From Conyzicola lurida (GTDB lineage: Bacteria; Actinomycetota; Actinomycetes; Actinomycetales; Microbacteriaceae): a stretch of 64,000 bases of DNA. The notes below the pieces were generated by a model. It worked only from the letters and a program-made list of their open reading frames with translations. It did not search any database and was not told the DNA's origin. The stretch lies in NCBI RefSeq assembly GCF_014204935.1, contig NZ_JACHMJ010000001.1, positions 3,534,001 through 3,598,000 of the forward strand, written 5' to 3'. Of the stretch, positions 1 to 8,596 are shown piece after piece. A program made the translations under genes and the position numbers. Within the stretch, counting starts at the first letter, position 1; every line of letters starts with the position of its first letter.

Positions 1-97
1 CGCCGACTTCCCCGACTACGACAACCTCTGGGTCATCACGCTGACCGACGACGGCCGCGCCAGCGAGTTCACCGAATGGGCTGTCGCGCGGGAGTAG
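1..97 (+). CDS. C-terminus of an NTF2-like (SnoaL-type) protein, partial
   Basis: Only the last 31 codons are inside the window, in the frame beginning at base 2 and ending with TAG at 95-97. The visible peptide (ADFPDYDNLWVITLTDDG, then a short acidic/aromatic tail FTEWAVARE) has the pattern of the last two beta strands of NTF2/SnoaL-like folds, where a strand plus turn 'DDGRxxEFxEW' closes the cone-shaped pocket. These proteins serve as small-molecule isomerases or hydrolases, or have no known activity. The function cannot be inferred from this tail alone. A hairpin follows five bases after the stop. Confidence 0.5.
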   Translation, partial: ADFPDYDNLWVITLTDDGRASEFTEWAVARE

Positions 98-101
98 AGA
101 G

Positions 102-128
102 GAGGGGCCGCCGAATCGGCGACCCCTC
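102..128. terminator. Bidirectional hairpin between convergent genes
   Basis: GAGGGG (102-107) pairs with CCCCTC (123-128). After one C/A mismatch, CGCCG (109-113) pairs with CGGCG (117-121) around an AAT loop. It sits between the convergent stops at 97 and 135, which suits a shared terminator. There is no clear T tract, so factor-independent strength is uncertain. Confidence 0.6.
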
Positions 129-134
129 CCGCGC

Positions 135-1820
135 CTACTTGCGGACGGTGAACTTCGTCGTCACGACTTTGCCGGTCTGAGCGCCCGTCACGGTCACGGT
201 GTAGTCGCCCGGAGCCTTCGGTGCGGTGGTGGAGATCCGCGCCTCGCCGCCGATCACGTCGACCGTGCCCAGGTCGGTGCTGCCGATAACCGCGCGCACC
301 TGCCTGTCGCCGCCGAACCGGCTCGCCGACACCGTCACTGTCGCGCCGGGCTTGACCCTGCGGTCGGTCTCGACGCGTGCGCCGTCGCTGAGCGCGACAG
401 TGTTGCGGTCGAGCCGCAGCGAGTTGGCCACCGTGAAGAACGTGTCCGTCTGGTCGGTGAGCCCGACGACGTTCGACGCCCCGGGGCCGAAGCCGGCGAT
501 GCGCAGCTGCGATCCCGTGTGCTGCTGCGAGGCGCCCGCTCCCGCCGTGCCGTACGAGACCTTCATCGTCGTGCCGTCCGCCGTGGTCAGCGCGGTGCTG
601 AGCGAGGTGGGAGGGGTGCTGTCCACGATCTGGCTCGAGTGCGCGTGGTCGGCGGTGACGATCACGAGGGTGTTGCCGTCCTTCTGGGCGAACGCGAGTG
701 CGGCCTGGACCGCCTCGTCGAAGTCGACCGTCTCGCCGATCTGGCCGCAGGCGTCGGCCGAGTGGTCGCGCTTGTCGATGCTCGCGCCCTCGACCTGCAG
801 GAAGAAGCCCTTCTTGTTCTGCAGCAGCGAGATCGCCTTCGAGGTGAGTGCGCTCAGCGAGAGGTCGGTGGTCAGCCGCTCGGGGTTGGGCTGGCAGGTG
901 ACCGGGGCGAGGTCGGCCCCGCCGACGGTCGCGGTCGTCGCCGCGTAGCGGGTCGGGAAGTTGCCCGGCGTGAAGAGGCCGAGCACCGGCGACTGCTGCG
1001 AAGCCGCTGTCACGGCCGCGAGGCCGGGCGCGTCATCCACCAGCTGATAGCCGCGTTCTTCGGCCTGCTCGAAGAGGGTCTTGCCCTCCCACTGCCCGGC
1101 TTTCGCCACCTGCTCGAACGATGCCGATCCGCCACCCAGGGTGACGTCGGGGCGTGCGCCCAGCAGTTGCTCGCTGATCGAGCCGAGGCCGCCGGCCGCG
1201 AGCGCGTCCGTGCCGCACGCCTCGCTGTCGGGTCCGTAGCATCCGCGCGCGCCGACGTGGGCGACCAATACGGCGGGGGTCGCGTCCTGCACCTCTGCCG
1301 TGCTCACGTTGCCCGTCTTCAAGCCGTTCGCCTTGGCGATCTCGAGCAGGGTGGGCTGGGGTGCGCCGTCGATGTCGACCGAAATGGCGCCGTCGTAGGT
1401 CTTCGTGCCGGTGGCCCAGGCGCTGCCCGTCGCCGCGGAATCGGGAACGTAGTCAGGCTTGCCCTTGTTCGCGCCGTCGCGGTAGAGCGAATAGGTCGTG
1501 TACTGGCCGGTCAGCGGCAGGGCGTCGATTCCCGGTAGCCGGCCGGCGGCGCCGTACTGGTAGTTGCGCGCGACAGTGATCTCCGAATCGCCCATCCCGT
1601 CCCCGATGAGCAGGATCACGTTCTTGGCGTTGCTGTTCTTGATGGTCGACCGCAGCGATTCGGCGCTGTCGGTGCCGCCGTGCCGCGAGGCCCCTCCGTT
1701 GCCACGGGGGTCGGGTTCGGATGGCGCGGCCGACGCGAGGCCGGGTGCAAGAAGTGTTGCGCCGGCGACCAGTGCGGCGATGGCCACCACTGTGCGTCGC
1801 CGTGAGGAGATGTCAGGCAT
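135..1820 (-). CDS. phoA: Secreted alkaline phosphatase (PhoA family)
   Basis: Exported phosphomonoesterase that releases phosphate from organic esters outside the cell. The start at 1820 is chosen because the open frame upstream is non-coding in style, a GGAG lies 8 bases before this ATG, and the protein then opens with a Sec signal peptide (SSRRR, hydrophobic core, ALASA-like end near residue 31). Family motifs are present: metal ligand region IGDGMGD (Asp at about 74), the catalytic serine in [13 protein letters not shown] (Ser about 128), and a C-terminal metal site in VTADHAHSS. The last 100 residues or so look like a beta-sandwich add-on. The length, 561 residues, is longer than E. coli PhoA because of this extra domain. 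Upstream, four 11-base repeats resembling a PHO box suggest phosphate-starvation control. The catalytic motif ends in S where the PROSITE pattern has T. Confidence 0.93.
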   Translation of the reverse strand: MPDISSRRRTVVAIAALVAGATLLAPGLASAAPSEPDPRGNGGASRHGGTDSAESLRSTIKNSNAKNVILLIGDGMGDSEITVARNYQYGAAGRLPGIDALPLTGQYTTYSLYRDGANKGKPDYVPDSAATGSAWATGTKTYDGAISVDIDGAPQPTLLEIAKANGLKTGNVSTAEVQDATPAVLVAHVGARGCYGPDSEACGTDALAAGGLGSISEQLLGARPDVTLGGGSASFEQVAKAGQWEGKTLFEQAEERGYQLVDDAPGLAAVTAASQQSPVLGLFTPGNFPTRYAATTATVGGADLAPVTCQPNPERLTTDLSLSALTSKAISLLQNKKGFFLQVEGASIDKRDHSADACGQIGETVDFDEAVQAALAFAQKDGNTLVIVTADHAHSSQIVDSTPPTSLSTALTTADGTTMKVSYGTAGAGASQQHTGSQLRIAGFGPGASNVVGLTDQTDTFFTVANSLRLDRNTVALSDGARVETDRRVKPGATVTVSASRFGGDRQVRAVIGSTDLGTVDVIGGEARISTTAPKAPGDYTVTVTGAQTGKVVTTKFTVRK

Positions 1821-1886
1821 GTCTGCTCCAAGTGCGATCGAGAATGCCCCTCGGATTCGGAGGCGATACCCAGACGACCGCTCCGG

Positions 1887-1926
1887 GGTGAAGATCCCGT
1901 GAATGTGGGGTGACGCCCCGGTCAAC
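1887..1926 (-). promoter_or_regulatory. PHO-box-like array of four 11-base direct repeats
   Basis: On the minus strand, four 7-mers GTTGACC, CGTCACC, ATTCACG and CTTCACC are each separated by exactly 4 bases (complement of 1920-1926, 1909-1915, 1898-1904, 1887-1893). Actinobacterial PhoP boxes, known from Streptomyces, are direct repeats of GTTCACC with 11-base period. The array ends 66 bases before the alkaline phosphatase ATG, in the gene's orientation. Confidence 0.72.
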
Positions 1927-1932
1927 GGTGTG

Positions 1933-1945
1933 CCCCGAACGGGTT
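1933..1945 (-). promoter_or_regulatory. GC-palindrome motif (ACCC-GTTC-GGGG type), phosphatase copy
   Basis: Read on the minus strand this is AACCCGTTCGGGG, just upstream of the PHO-box-like array. The core CCCGTTCGGGG recurs upstream of the nuclease gene (23621-23633) and in the fliA upstream region (62719-62730). Function unknown; listed as one member of a recurring intergenic motif. Confidence 0.45.
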
Positions 1946-2036
1946 ACACGGGTCGATGGCCGGGTATCACGGCGGCTAATCACTTCCCTAAGCTTGGCTT
2001 ATTGCTTACGTTTCCCGGCGAAGAGAAAGAGGCCCC

Positions 2037-2969
2037 ATGCCCATCCACAACGACATCACCGAGGTCTTCGGCAACACCCCGCTCGTTCGCCTCAACTCGG
2101 TCACCGAGGGCCTCGGAGCGACGGTGCTCGCGAAGCTCGAGTTCTACAATCCCAGCGCGAGCGTCAAGGACCGCCTCGGCGTCGCCATCGTGGACGCCGC
2201 AGAGAAGAGCGGCGCGCTCCAGCCCGGCGGAACCATCGTCGAGGGCACGAGCGGCAACACCGGCATCGCGCTCGCGATGGTCGGTGCGGCCCGCGGCTAC
2301 AAGGTGATCCTGACCATGCCCGAAACCATGAGCAAGGAGCGGCGTCTGCTGCTCCGCGCGTACGGCGCGGAGCTCGTGCTCACCCCGGGCGCATCCGGAA
2401 TGAAGGGTGCCGTCGACGCGGCGGCCGAGATCGTCGCCAACACCCCCGGTGCTGTGCTCGCCAAGCAGTTCGAGAACGAGGCGAACCCCGCGATCCACCG
2501 CGCCACCACCGGCCCCGAGATCTGGGCAGACACCGAGGGCGCGGTCGACATCTTCGTCTCCGGCATCGGCACCGGCGGCACCATCACGGGCACCGGCCAG
2601 TTCCTCAAGGAGCAGAAGCCCGGCGTTCAGATCGTCGCGGTCGAGCCGGCCGAGAGCCCCATCCTCAACGGCGGCGCCCCCGGTCCGCACAAGATCCAGG
2701 GCATCGGTGCCAACTTCGTCCCCGCCATCCTCGACCGCGAGGTCTACGACGAGGTCATCGACGTCAACATCACGCAGAGCGTCGAGATGGCCCGCCGTCT
2801 CGCCGCCGAAGAGGGAATCCTCGCCGGCATCTCCAGCGGCGCCACGGTCACGGCGGCGCTCGAGCTGGCGGCCCGCCCCGAGAACGCGGGCAAGACGATC
2901 GTCGTGATCGTCGCCAGCTTCGGTGAGCGCTACCTCTCGACCGTGCTGTACGAAGACCTGGTCGACTGA
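2037..2969 (+). CDS. cysK: Cysteine synthase A (O-acetylserine sulfhydrylase)
   Basis: PLP enzyme making L-cysteine from O-acetylserine and sulfide in the cytoplasm. The 310 residues match the usual family length. The PLP lysine is in SASVKDR (Lys44), and the phosphate-binding/asparagine loop is [11 protein letters not shown] near residue 70. The substrate loop lies around [14 protein letters not shown], and [10 protein letters not shown] is in the C-terminal third. AAAGAGG precedes the ATG. The stop is one base from the GTG of the serine acetyltransferase, so the two enzymes of the pathway are co-transcribed and probably form the cysteine synthase complex. Confidence 0.97.
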   Translation: MPIHNDITEVFGNTPLVRLNSVTEGLGATVLAKLEFYNPSASVKDRLGVAIVDAAEKSGALQPGGTIVEGTSGNTGIALAMVGAARGYKVILTMPETMSKERRLLLRAYGAELVLTPGASGMKGAVDAAAEIVANTPGAVLAKQFENEANPAIHRATTGPEIWADTEGAVDIFVSGIGTGGTITGTGQFLKEQKPGVQIVAVEPAESPILNGGAPGPHKIQGIGANFVPAILDREVYDEVIDVNITQSVEMARRLAAEEGILAGISSGATVTAALELAARPENAGKTIVVIVASFGERYLSTVLYEDLVD

Positions 2970-2970
2970 C

Positions 2971-3513
2971 GTGCCGTTCTCCCGAACGCGGGAGGACATC
3001 GCCACCGCGCGTCACCGCGATCCGGCCGCCCGCAGCGGACTGGAGGTGTGGCTCACGTACTCCGGTGTCCACGCCGTCTGGGGCTACCGCCTCGCCCACC
3101 GGCTGTGGGTGTGGCGGTGGTATCTGGCGGCGCGTTCCGTCTCGCAGTTCGTGCGCTTCCTCACCGGGGTGGAGATCCACCCCGGCGCCGTCATCGGCCG
3201 GCGCTTCTTCATCGACCACGGCATGGGGGTGGTGATCGGCGAGACCGCGGAGATCGGCGACGACGTGATGCTGTACCACGGGGTGACCCTCGGAGGCACG
3301 GTCGGCGTGCGTGAGAAGCGGCATCCCACCCTCGGCGACGGCGTCGTCGTGGGAACCGGCGCGAGCATCCTGGGACCGGTCACGATCGGCGCGCACTCGG
3401 TCGTCGGCGCCCAGGCCGTCGTGCTGGTGGATGCGCCGGAGGGATCGTTGCTCACCGGCATTCCCGCGACGGTGCGGTCGCGCACGCCGCACACGCCCGA
3501 CTTCTACATCTAG
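2971..3513 (+). CDS. cysE: Serine O-acetyltransferase
   Basis: Makes O-acetylserine from serine and acetyl-CoA, the substrate of the enzyme encoded just upstream. The start is GTG at 2971, one base after the cysK stop; the product opens [20 protein letters not shown], typical of short actinobacterial/epsilon-type CysE. The second half is a left-handed beta helix of hexapeptide repeats ([23 protein letters not shown], then GVTLGGT), with catalytic histidines in DHG and YHG. 180 residues is a short form lacking the long N-terminal helical domain of the E. coli enzyme. An open frame extends upstream into cysK but has no start with a binding site. Confidence 0.95.
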   Translation: MPFSRTREDIATARHRDPAARSGLEVWLTYSGVHAVWGYRLAHRLWVWRWYLAARSVSQFVRFLTGVEIHPGAVIGRRFFIDHGMGVVIGETAEIGDDVMLYHGVTLGGTVGVREKRHPTLGDGVVVGTGASILGPVTIGAHSVVGAQAVVLVDAPEGSLLTGIPATVRSRTPHTPDFYI

Positions 3514-3525
3514 CCACCGGCGGTC

Positions 3526-3557
3526 CCTGAGCCTGTCGAAGGGCGCCCTTCGACAGG
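3526..3557. repeat. REP-like palindrome, 26-base perfect core
   Basis: CCTGTCGAAGGGC followed at once by its exact complement GCCCTTCGACAGG spans 3532-3557, preceded by TCCCTGAG. The same CTGAGCCTGTCGAA unit recurs at 27710-27767 and 30011-30055. It lies after cysE and can double as a terminator hairpin. Such units are common intergenic repeats in actinobacteria and some proteobacteria. Confidence 0.75.
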
Positions 3558-3587
3558 CGCAGAGACCGGCTCTGTCAGAATTGCGTG

Positions 3588-4016
3588 ATGCACCTACGCC
3601 CCTTCGAACCCCGCGACGAGGACTCCGTCATCGCACTCTGGACCGAGTGCGGCATCACCCGCCCGTGGAACGACCCGGCCAGAGACATCGCGCGCAAGCT
3701 CACGGTGCAGCCCGAGCTGTTCCTGGTCGGCGAGGCGGACGGCGAGCTGGTCGCGGCCGGCATGTTCGGATTCGACGGTACCCGCGGCTGGATCCACTAC
3801 CTAGCCGTCGCGCCGAGCCGCCAGGGCGAGTCGCTCGGCCGCGCGGTCGTGACCGAGGGCGAGCGTCTGCTCACCGCCATGGGCTGCCCGAAGATCAACC
3901 TGCAGGTGCGGTCGGGCAACGAGCGCGTCATCGGGTTCTACCGCGCGCTCGGCTACCTGCCCGACAACACGGTGTCTCTCGGCAAGCGTCTGATCGAGGA
4001 TGCCGCGCCCGAATGA
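3588..4016 (+). CDS. ypeA: GNAT acetyltransferase, YpeA-like
   Basis: Cytoplasmic GCN5-type N-acetyltransferase of 142 residues, a typical single-domain size. It closely follows the YpeA pattern: an N-terminal ALWTECGITRPWNDPARDIARKL segment, the acetyl-CoA loop APSRQGESLGRAVV near residue 80, then GCPKINLQVRSGN and the closing YLPDNTVSLGKRLIED. A GTG lies directly before the ATG at 3588 and could also be used. The substrate is not known for the family. It stands alone after a REP-like palindrome, so it is probably a separate transcription unit. Confidence 0.88.
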   Translation: MHLRPFEPRDEDSVIALWTECGITRPWNDPARDIARKLTVQPELFLVGEADGELVAAGMFGFDGTRGWIHYLAVAPSRQGESLGRAVVTEGERLLTAMGCPKINLQVRSGNERVIGFYRALGYLPDNTVSLGKRLIEDAAPE

Positions 4017-4087
4017 ACCGCGAATAACCACTGGATAACGACCCGGGCAGGGGTTTCGTCTTATCCGAGTTTTCAGGATGCGTCGGG

Positions 4088-4093
4088 TAAGTT
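4088..4093 (+). promoter_or_regulatory. Candidate -10 box for a leaderless transcript
   Basis: TAAGTT ends 6 bases before the GTG start at 4100, and there is no Shine-Dalgarno sequence. This spacing would put the mRNA start at or next to the GTG, the common leaderless layout of actinobacteria. No convincing -35 box was found. Confidence 0.4.
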
Positions 4094-4099
4094 GGGCCG

Positions 4100-5926
4100 G
4101 TGCCTACGAAACCTCTCGAAAAACAGCCTCAGCACGAGGGTAAGGCGCGCTATCGTGCCAAGTCCCCGTGGGGCACGAAGCAGAAGGTGCTGTTGGGTGC
4201 CGGCATCGTCGTCGCCCTCGTCATTCTCGGCGGCATCTGGGTCGGCGCGCTCGCCCTCTCGACGAAGAGTTCCCTCGAGCACGCGCAGGCCACCATCGGA
4301 GAGATCCAGGAGAAGGCCGCCGCCCAGGACTTCGAAGGCGCTCTCGCCCTGGTCGACGACGTCAAGTCCGATACGGCGACCGCTGCCAGCAACACCAACC
4401 AGCCGGTCTGGCGCCTGTTCGAGTTAACCCCCGTCCTCGGCACCAACCTCACCGCCGTGCGTCAGATCTCGACGGTCATCGACGACCTCGTGGTCAAGGG
4501 CATAGACCCGATCGTCGAGGTCGCGGGCGACGGTGTCGACTCGTTCAAGCCGGTCGACGGCCGCATCGACGTGCAGAAGATCCGCGATCTGGCGGCCGCC
4601 GTCGCGCTGGCCGACGACCAGGTCACCGCCTCCGTCACCGCCGTCGAGGCCATCAACACCGACGGCACCATCGGCCAGGTCTCCGAAGCCACGACCATGA
4701 TCCAGGGGCTGCTGACGGATGCCGCCGAGCCGGTCCACCAGGCCCGCGGGGTCATCGACGCCCTGCCGGCGATCCTCGGCGGCGACGCACCGCGCAACTA
4801 CATCCTGCTCTTCCCGAACAACGCCGAGTCGGTCTCGCTCGGCGGCAACACCGCCGCGTGGGTCCTGCTCAACGTCACCGACGGGGCGATCGCGATCACC
4901 GGGCAGCCCAGCTCGCAGGACTTCCCCCGCGACGAGGGCGTCCCGATCGCCCTGCCCGCCGAACCGCTCCAGTTCTACGGTGCCGACCTGTTCTCGTACG
5001 CCACCAACGTCGAGCTGCGCCCCGACTTCCCCACCGCGGGAGCCCTCGCCCAGGGCTTCTGGCAGCGCGAGAGCGGCCAGGTCGTCGACGGAGTGCTGTC
5101 GTTCGACCCGATCGCGCTGAGCTACCTGCTCCAGGCGACCGGTCCGCTGACCCTCCCCACGGGCGAGGTGCTGCAGGCCGACAACGCCGTGAAGATGCTG
5201 CTCAGCGACGTCTACGCGAACTACACGGTGCCCGCCCAGCAGGACGCGTTCTTCGCGGGGGCCGCCGCCGCGGTCTTCAGCGCCGTCACCACGTCGACGC
5301 CCGACATCCCCCTCCTGGTGAACGCCCTGTCGCGCTCGGTCGAGGAGCATCGCCTGATGGCGTGGAGCGCGCTGCCCGCGGAACAGGAACTGCTCGCGGG
5401 CACGACTATCGCGGGAACCCTCGCCACGGACAACGCCGACAAGACCGAGATCGGGGTGTTCTTCGTCGAGAACTCCGCCTCGAAGATGTCGTACTACCTG
5501 AACACGGCCGTGGCCTTGACGAACAACTCGTGCCTCACCCCCGAGACTCCGAACTTCAACGCGAGCATCTCGCTCAACTCGTCGATCTCGGCCGCCGAGT
5601 ATTCGGCACTGCCGGCCTACGTCAAGTCGCAGGTCTACCTGCGCCCGGTGAAGACCCGCACGCTCGTCTACGTCTACGGGCCCGTCGGTGGCGCGTACAT
5701 CGACACGACCTGGAACCAGAGCGGCATGCTCTCCGAGGTCGTCTCAGTCGGCACGGACCTCGGCCGTCCGGTCGTCGCGATCGCGGTCGACCTGCGTCCG
5801 GGCGAGACCAGCAACGTCTCGGTCACCTTCGCCGGTGCGCCCGGCGAGTACGGCCCGGCCGAAGCACGCGTCACGCCGATGATCAACGCGACCACGGTCG
5901 GCACCGCGAACCCCGGCTGCGAGTAA
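4100..5926 (+). CDS. DUF4012 domain membrane-anchored protein
   Basis: 608 residues. A basic cytoplasmic N-terminus is followed by one transmembrane helix (about residues 33-54, LLGAGIVVALVILGGIWVGAL), then a coiled stretch with two alternating alanine-rich helices and a large extracytoplasmic domain. The segment GGDAPRNYILLFPNNAESVSLGG matches the hallmark NYxxLFQNxxExRxxGG region of DUF4012 proteins. These are common beside capsule and EPS genes in Gram-positive bacteria, but their role is not established. The GTG start has no ribosome-binding site but has a -10-like box 6 bases upstream, suggesting a leaderless message. It faces the GH39 gene across a shared terminator. Confidence 0.82.
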   Translation: MPTKPLEKQPQHEGKARYRAKSPWGTKQKVLLGAGIVVALVILGGIWVGALALSTKSSLEHAQATIGEIQEKAAAQDFEGALALVDDVKSDTATAASNTNQPVWRLFELTPVLGTNLTAVRQISTVIDDLVVKGIDPIVEVAGDGVDSFKPVDGRIDVQKIRDLAAAVALADDQVTASVTAVEAINTDGTIGQVSEATTMIQGLLTDAAEPVHQARGVIDALPAILGGDAPRNYILLFPNNAESVSLGGNTAAWVLLNVTDGAIAITGQPSSQDFPRDEGVPIALPAEPLQFYGADLFSYATNVELRPDFPTAGALAQGFWQRESGQVVDGVLSFDPIALSYLLQATGPLTLPTGEVLQADNAVKMLLSDVYANYTVPAQQDAFFAGAAAAVFSAVTTSTPDIPLLVNALSRSVEEHRLMAWSALPAEQELLAGTTIAGTLATDNADKTEIGVFFVENSASKMSYYLNTAVALTNNSCLTPETPNFNASISLNSSISAAEYSALPAYVKSQVYLRPVKTRTLVYVYGPVGGAYIDTTWNQSGMLSEVVSVGTDLGRPVVAIAVDLRPGETSNVSVTFAGAPGEYGPAEARVTPMINATTVGTANPGCE

Positions 5927-5948
5927 CCGGCCCGCCGCGACAACGAGA

Positions 5949-5982
5949 AAGCCGCACCCGCCCGTCAGGGCAGGTGCGGCTT
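5949..5982. terminator. Bidirectional terminator hairpin
   Basis: AAGCCGCACC pairs with GGTGCGGCTT, and after one C/A mismatch GCCC pairs with GGGC around a GTCA loop. It lies between the convergent stops at 5926 and 6004, with A-rich sequence to the left and T-rich to the right, so it can act both ways. Confidence 0.8.
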
Positions 5983-6003
5983 CGTCGTTGTGTGGCCGGT
6001 GCG

Positions 6004-8583
6004 CTACTCGGCGGCGGCGGCCGCGGCCTGGGTCAGGATGAAGTCGTCCGCCGTGACCTTGCTGCCGGACTCGAGGGTGAACTCGAGAACCGCCGACGTG
6101 GCATCCGGCCCGGTCGTGAACGTGACCCAGTTGGACGCCCAGTTCGTCGAGGTGAAGCTGCTCGCGACCCGGTCGCCGCCGAACTCCGACGCGCTGATCG
6201 TCGCGATGCCCGCTCCCTTGCCCAGGCGGGCGTGGGTGCCGAACGTGTACGTCGTATCGGGCAGCAGGCCCTCGACCGTCGTGCTCACGGCCGATCCCGG
6301 CTTGGCGAGCTGCACGGCCTTGGCGCCGCTGCGGATGTCGCCCGCCAGCACGTTGGCGACGCCGGTCGACGACCAGCCGTCAAGCGTGCCCTCCTCGAAT
6401 CCGCCGTTCGGGATGCCGAGACGGTACGCCTCGAACTCGGCGAGCTGGAACCCGAAGGTGGGCGGCACGACGGTCGACTCGGGCGACAGCAGCGTGGCGG
6501 TCATCCGCAGGTAGCGGTATTCGGCCGCGGGGAACGAGAACGTCTGCGCGCCCGACACCGGGAGGCCGCCGTTGTAGCCGGTCTCGGTGACCGCGGTGGT
6601 CCACTCCTCGCCGTCGACCGAACCCTCGATGGTGAAGTCGGTCGGGAAGCCCGTGCCGTCGAACTCCTGCGAGTCGCGGGGCCAGAGCACCACGGTGTCG
6701 ACGGACTTGGTGGCGCCGAGGTCGACGTTCACCGACTCGGGCTCGGTGGCGACTGTGTGGCTGGCAGAACTCCACCCGCGGGCCGGCACCGTGCGCTCGA
6801 TCGCGTGACGCTCGCCGTCGGTCAGGCGGGTGACCGCCCAGCCGTTGTCGGGCTCTTCGATCGAAGTGCTCGCGGTGACGGTCGCACCCGACGCGGCGGC
6901 GGCCAGGTTGATGGCTGCCGGCTCGGCCGAGCGGGCCTGTTCGCCGGCCTCGGCCTCCGAGGGCGCGAGGGTCAGGGTCACGACGCCGTTGGCGGGCACG
7001 AGCACGTCCTTCGCAAAGTCGGCGGACGACGCGAGCACGGTGTCGCTGGTGACCGGCGCGTTCTCGCTCGCGCTCGGGTACGACGGTGCGACCACGGTCG
7101 AGGTGTCCGCGAATCCGTTGCCCTTGGTCGAGCTGATGGTCTTCTCGACCACACGGAAGTTCGATTCGGATGCCGCGTAGGGCAGGTTCGCCAGCGAGAC
7201 CGACATCGTGGTGTTGTTGGGTGTGTTGTTCCAGAGCAGCACGGTGGCCGTCTGGTTCTCCGCACTCTTGGTCACGATGCCCGACAGGTTGTCGGTGTCC
7301 ATGCCGATACCCGTGTTGTTTCCCTGGGCCGTGCCGTTACCCGAGATCGTCGGCGCCACGAGAGTGTTCTCGAGCTCGGAGAACATCTGGAAGACGTTGC
7401 CGAGCGACTTACGGTGGCCGTCGACGGTCACGAGACCGAGGTCGCCGTTGTAGGCCTTGGTGTGGTCGAACCCTTCGACGGGGCTGAAGTAGAAGAACTT
7501 GTCTCCGCCGGACTTGGCGGCCAGGGCCATTCTCTTCGCGATGTAGCTGGAGCCGTTGACGCTGGAGTTCGTGTCGGAACCGGTGCCGGCACCCGAATCC
7601 ATCGACGAGTCGAGGTTCCACTCGGTGACCAGGACGGGAAGGCCGGGGCGGCCCGCCTTCGCGAGCAGCGCCCGCGACGTGGTGATCGGCTCCCAGTTGC
7701 CGCGGCGGTAGCTGTGCACCGAGAAGAAGTCGGCGGGGACGCCGGGGTTGGCGCCGAGGAAGTCGATGAACTTCGTCGACCATGTGCCGCTGCCGAGGTC
7801 GGACGCGGCGGCGCCGCCCACCTTCGCGGTGGGGTCGGCGCGCTTCACCGCTTCGGCGCTCGCGGTGTAGAAGGTCGCGTACGTGGTGAACGGGCCGGGC
7901 CACGAGACGTCGACCTCGTTCCAGACCTCGTAGCTCAGACCGGGGTGACCGAGGTCGCGGTAGTGCGCGACGAGCGCCTCGACGGCGCCGGCCCAGATGG
8001 TGAGCGAGCTGCCGCTGTACAGCGGCGCCGGCGTGGCGTTCGACCGGTAGGCGAGCACGAAGAACGGGTCGATGCCCGCGGCCATCAGCGGGCTGACGAC
8101 CTGGTCGAGCCGGGAGAAGTCGTAGACCGGAACACCGTCGGCACCGATCGAGATGATGTTGTAGAAGTTGTCGTTGAAGATGTGGTCGAGACGGATCTCG
8201 TTGATACCCATGCTCGACAGCTGCGAGGCCTGCGCCGCGAACCAGTTGAGGTTGGACATCGGCTCGTAGCCGCCCTGCGACGCCTTGAGCAGCGATTCCG
8301 GGTCGAACACGGTGCCCTCGGCAGCGAAGTCGGCCGAGAGGGACGCGGTGCCGGTGCTGGCGGTCGCGGCCTCCGCGGGGTCGACGGTGACCGGCGACGG
8401 CGCGAAACTCGGCTGTGCCGGCACGTCGGGCGTCGGGGTCGGAGTCGGCGACAGCTCGATCGGAGCGCACGCGGACAGCGCGAGAATGGCCGACAGCGCT
8501 GCAGCTGTGGCTAATCTCGGCATACGGCGCCGGAAGCGTGCTTTCGAAATGTGGACGGAAGGTGCTTGGGGGCCGTGGGTCAT
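6004..8583 (-). CDS. GH39-like glycoside hydrolase lipoprotein with F5/8 type C and C-terminal carbohydrate-binding modules
   Basis: 859-residue surface lipoprotein. The signal peptide ends in lipobox LSAC with Cys39. A Pro/Thr linker leads to a TIM-barrel catalytic domain (about 90-520) that looks like GH39: acid/base Glu in YEVWNEVDV (Glu223), HSY motif near 290, and nucleophile Glu in VTEWNLD (Glu321). Residues about 560-725 resemble a discoidin/F5/8 type C module and about 726-859 a jelly-roll carbohydrate-binding module (NGGFEEGTLDGW start). The start at 8583 is supported by GGAAAG 7 bases upstream; an ATG at 8523 lacks one. GH39 includes PslG, which cleaves Pseudomonas biofilm EPS, so trimming of the polymer made next door is a reasonable inference. 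It follows the epimerase gene by 13 bases. Confidence 0.83.
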   Translation of the reverse strand: MTHGPQAPSVHISKARFRRRMPRLATAAALSAILALSACAPIELSPTPTPTPDVPAQPSFAPSPVTVDPAEAATASTGTASLSADFAAEGTVFDPESLLKASQGGYEPMSNLNWFAAQASQLSSMGINEIRLDHIFNDNFYNIISIGADGVPVYDFSRLDQVVSPLMAAGIDPFFVLAYRSNATPAPLYSGSSLTIWAGAVEALVAHYRDLGHPGLSYEVWNEVDVSWPGPFTTYATFYTASAEAVKRADPTAKVGGAAASDLGSGTWSTKFIDFLGANPGVPADFFSVHSYRRGNWEPITTSRALLAKAGRPGLPVLVTEWNLDSSMDSGAGTGSDTNSSVNGSSYIAKRMALAAKSGGDKFFYFSPVEGFDHTKAYNGDLGLVTVDGHRKSLGNVFQMFSELENTLVAPTISGNGTAQGNNTGIGMDTDNLSGIVTKSAENQTATVLLWNNTPNNTTMSVSLANLPYAASESNFRVVEKTISSTKGNGFADTSTVVAPSYPSASENAPVTSDTVLASSADFAKDVLVPANGVVTLTLAPSEAEAGEQARSAEPAAINLAAAASGATVTASTSIEEPDNGWAVTRLTDGERHAIERTVPARGWSSASHTVATEPESVNVDLGATKSVDTVVLWPRDSQEFDGTGFPTDFTIEGSVDGEEWTTAVTETGYNGGLPVSGAQTFSFPAAEYRYLRMTATLLSPESTVVPPTFGFQLAEFEAYRLGIPNGGFEEGTLDGWSSTGVANVLAGDIRSGAKAVQLAKPGSAVSTTVEGLLPDTTYTFGTHARLGKGAGIATISASEFGGDRVASSFTSTNWASNWVTFTTGPDATSAVLEFTLESGSKVTADDFILTQAAAAAAE

Positions 8584-8596
8584 ATGTATCTTTCCG

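Noticed and set aside
3526-3565. CRISPR or insertion-sequence ends at the CTGTCGAAGG palindromes
   Set aside because: No regular spacing, no spacers, no transposase gene and no target duplication; they fit REP-like intergenic repeats.
4168-8514. 1448-codon open frame on the plus strand across DUF4012 and the GH39 gene
   Set aside because: It runs through two well-supported genes and is rich in arginine and proline of the high-GC shadow type; no domain is seen.
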